A stretch of DNA of 64,000 nucleotides from NCBI RefSeq assembly GCF_000812565.1, contig NZ_JTAM01000047.1, positions 1 through 64,000 of the forward strand. The letters are read 5' to 3'. Numbering within the stretch: position 1 is the stretch's first letter; every line of letters starts with the position of its first letter. Of this stretch, positions 62,287-64,000 are shown piece by piece. The notes under the pieces are model-generated. The model was not told the DNA's origin. It saw nothing but the letters and a program-made list of their open reading frames with translations, and made no database searches. Source of the DNA: Flammeovirga sp. OC4. GTDB taxonomy: Bacteria; Bacteroidota; Bacteroidia; Cytophagales; Flammeovirgaceae. The position numbers were made by a program, and so were the translations under genes.

Positions 62287-64000
62287 ATGATAAACGGTCA
62301 GTGTAAAAAAATAATTACAAAAGTAATATGCCTTGCATCGGTTTTTTTATTGATACTACTTTCCTTTAATATTCAGGCACAGCCTATTGAATTGCAAAAA
62401 AAGTATTTTAAAAATCCAAAGAATGAGTATAAACCATTATGCCTTTGGTATTGGTTAAGTGGTGAAGTCACAAAAGAAGGAATCACAAAGGACCTTGAAG
62501 GAATGAAAGCCGCTGGAATAAGGGGGGCTATTATGTTTGACCTTGGTGGGCATGTTTCTGATGCAGGTAAGAATACATTGTTTAGTGATACATGGAATAC
62601 GTTTTTTACACATTCCTTAAAAGAGGCAGAACGTTTAGGGCTAGATATTGGCGTACATAATTCCCCTGGTTGGTCAGGTTCTGGAGGACCTTGGGTATCT
62701 GTAAAAAACTCAATGAAAAAGACGGTGCATCTTTCAAAGGAAATCATTGGGGGACAGTTGGTTGATATAATATTAGAGCGACCAAAACATTATAAAGGAT
62801 TTTATGAAGACATTTTTATTTTTGCAGTAAAAGGGCATGATTTAAAGACTATTACGGCACAAGAAACTTCTGGAAGTGGTAAGGGTGAAGAGTGGGCAAA
62901 ACAAATTGACCAACTTTCACCAGATTTAAGTATTCTAACCAAAGAAGATATTATTGATTTATCAGAAAAGCTTGATGGGGATAGACTTTTGTGGAATGCT
63001 CCTAAAGGAGAATGGACGATTTTACGTGTTGGATATACTAGCACTGGAAGGAAAAATAGAACGGCTAGAGCCTGTTTTGGTTCAGGGCTTGAACCTGATA
63101 AATATGATACCACTGCTATAGGTAAAGCATTTTATGATGGAATATGTGGACATGCTATCAAGTTGGAGGAATCCAGTGGAACAAACTCTTTTAAAGACAT
63201 CTTTATGGATAGTTGGGAAATTGGTTATCAAAACTGGAGTGAAGTATTACCCCAAGCGTTTAAAAAGAGAAGGGGCTATGCTATGGACAAATATCTGCCT
63301 GTATTGGCAGGTTACATAGTTGATTCACCTGAGGTTTCAAGAAGGTTTCTTTGGGACTGCCGTCTGACGTATGGGGAATTAATAACTGATAATTATGCTA
63401 AAACCATGTTGAAGTTATCAAACAAACATGGTAAAAAATACATGGTTGAGCCTTATCGTTCGGGTGGTTTTCATTCATTTGATTACGGTATGCAGACCGA
63501 CATTGTAGTCAGTGAATTTTGGAAAGGTGGACACAATTTAGAACGAGTTAAAAGTGTTGCTTCGATAGCTCATGCTAGAGGTGTGAAAGAGCATAGAAGT
63601 GAAACATTTACGACCAATTATTTTAATGGAGGTTGGCGTGACCATCCTTGGCAATATAAAATGATAGGAGATTTGGCGTTCTGTTCTGGTGTAAACAGTA
63701 TGTCTTTTCATGCTTCTGCACATCAGCCATATCCAGACAATATTGTACCTGGTATGAGTATGGGTCGTTGGGGAGCAATGATAGGACGTAAGCAAACATG
63801 GTGGCCTATGGCTTCGGAATATATGAAGTACCTTACACGATGTCAATACTTGTTGCGTGCAGGTGATTTTGTGGGGGATGTCCTTTTTGTTACTCATGAA
63901 CATTTGCCGAATTCAGACATAAAGACATATCCTGAATTGAAAAATGCAGGTTATGATTATGATATTATTAGTCCAAATTTTTTTATGGATAGTACAACGG
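62287..64000 (+). CDS. GH106 alpha-L-rhamnosidase, cut by the window's right edge
   Basis: The frame is open from ATG 62287 to the last base (571 codons). The signal peptide ends near FNIQAQP. The GH106 start PLCLWYWLSGEVTKEGITKD, then AAGIRGAIMFDLGGH, LDIGVHNSPGWSGSGGPWVS, MDSWEIGYQNWSEVLPQAF and EHRSETFTTNYFNGGWRD run in the order seen at 58427. It is a clear paralog but not a close copy, and lacks the lipobox, so placement in the cell may differ. Missing C-terminal half lies beyond the window. Confidence 0.88.
   Translation, partial: MINGQCKKIITKVICLASVFLLILLSFNIQAQPIELQKKYFKNPKNEYKPLCLWYWLSGEVTKEGITKDLEGMKAAGIRGAIMFDLGGHVSDAGKNTLFSDTWNTFFTHSLKEAERLGLDIGVHNSPGWSGSGGPWVSVKNSMKKTVHLSKEIIGGQLVDIILERPKHYKGFYEDIFIFAVKGHDLKTITAQETSGSGKGEEWAKQIDQLSPDLSILTKEDIIDLSEKLDGDRLLWNAPKGEWTILRVGYTSTGRKNRTARACFGSGLEPDKYDTTAIGKAFYDGICGHAIKLEESSGTNSFKDIFMDSWEIGYQNWSEVLPQAFKKRRGYAMDKYLPVLAGYIVDSPEVSRRFLWDCRLTYGELITDNYAKTMLKLSNKHGKKYMVEPYRSGGFHSFDYGMQTDIVVSEFWKGGHNLERVKSVASIAHARGVKEHRSETFTTNYFNGGWRDHPWQYKMIGDLAFCSGVNSMSFHASAHQPYPDNIVPGMSMGRWGAMIGRKQTWWPMASEYMKYLTRCQYLLRAGDFVGDVLFVTHEHLPNSDIKTYPELKNAGYDYDIISPNFFMDSTT

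Noticed and set aside
1-64000. tRNA, rRNA or riboswitch genes
   Set aside because: I looked for cloverleaf-type or known riboswitch motifs in the gaps and recognised none. A search with covariance models was not possible.

Overview
The window is AT-rich DNA from a marine Bacteroidota bacterium, most likely a Cytophagales member of the Flammeovirga type. The evidence is a SusC/SusD pair, a hybrid two-component regulator, type IX secretion (T9SS) sorting tails of the form VYPNP...G, Bacteroidota-style promoters (TTTG, about 20 nt, TAnnTTTG) and small interspersed palindromic repeats. Every convincing gene is on the + strand.

Almost the whole window is one large polysaccharide utilization locus (PUL) for a sulfated polysaccharide rich in rhamnose and uronic acid. 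Ulvan from green algae is the best guess. This rests on the enzyme set: BNR_4-type beta-propeller lyases (three), a heparinase II/III-like lyase, an alginate-lyase-fold lyase, a GH88 unsaturated uronyl hydrolase, a GH78 and two GH106 rhamnosidases, two GH2 enzymes, a GH3, a clan GH-A hydrolase and S1 sulfatases (two intact, one decayed).

Layout. 1-3.2 kb: right half of a repeat element, a beta-propeller lactonase and an NCS1-type permease. 3.4-7.6 kb: hybrid two-component sensor/regulator. 8.5-14 kb: SusC, SusD and a fasciclin-like lipoprotein, closed by a terminator. 14-26.8 kb: GH78, then a GH3 / heparinase-like lyase / GH2 operon. 27-36.7 kb: three secreted proteins with CBM6, InlB-like repeats and a T9SS tail; the first carries a lyase domain, the other two have no catalytic domain, and the last has six tandem repeat units. 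37-47.7 kb: lipoprotein lyase, GH-A enzyme, sulfatase, GH2, GH88, propeller lyase and sulfatase. 48.4-55.7 kb: an unrelated island with two paralogous lipoproteins ending in a JAB/JAMM-like HTHP...PPSxxD motif (one frameshifted at an 11-A tract), an O-antigen-ligase-like membrane protein between them, and two tandem copies of a small secreted protein. 56-64 kb: the PUL resumes with a short propeller lyase, a GH106, a broken sulfatase and a second GH106 cut by the window edge.

How it should work (inference). The regulator senses breakdown products. T9SS-exported, CBM6-bearing lyases and binding proteins cut and hold the polymer outside the cell. SusCD imports the pieces. Lipoprotein or periplasmic GH88, GH2, GH3, rhamnosidases and sulfatases finish the oligosaccharides. 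The intergenic gaps are rich in hairpins and interspersed repeats, including a candidate MITE with about 24-bp terminal inverted repeats at 32389-32780. All family calls are by reading motifs; no database search was run.
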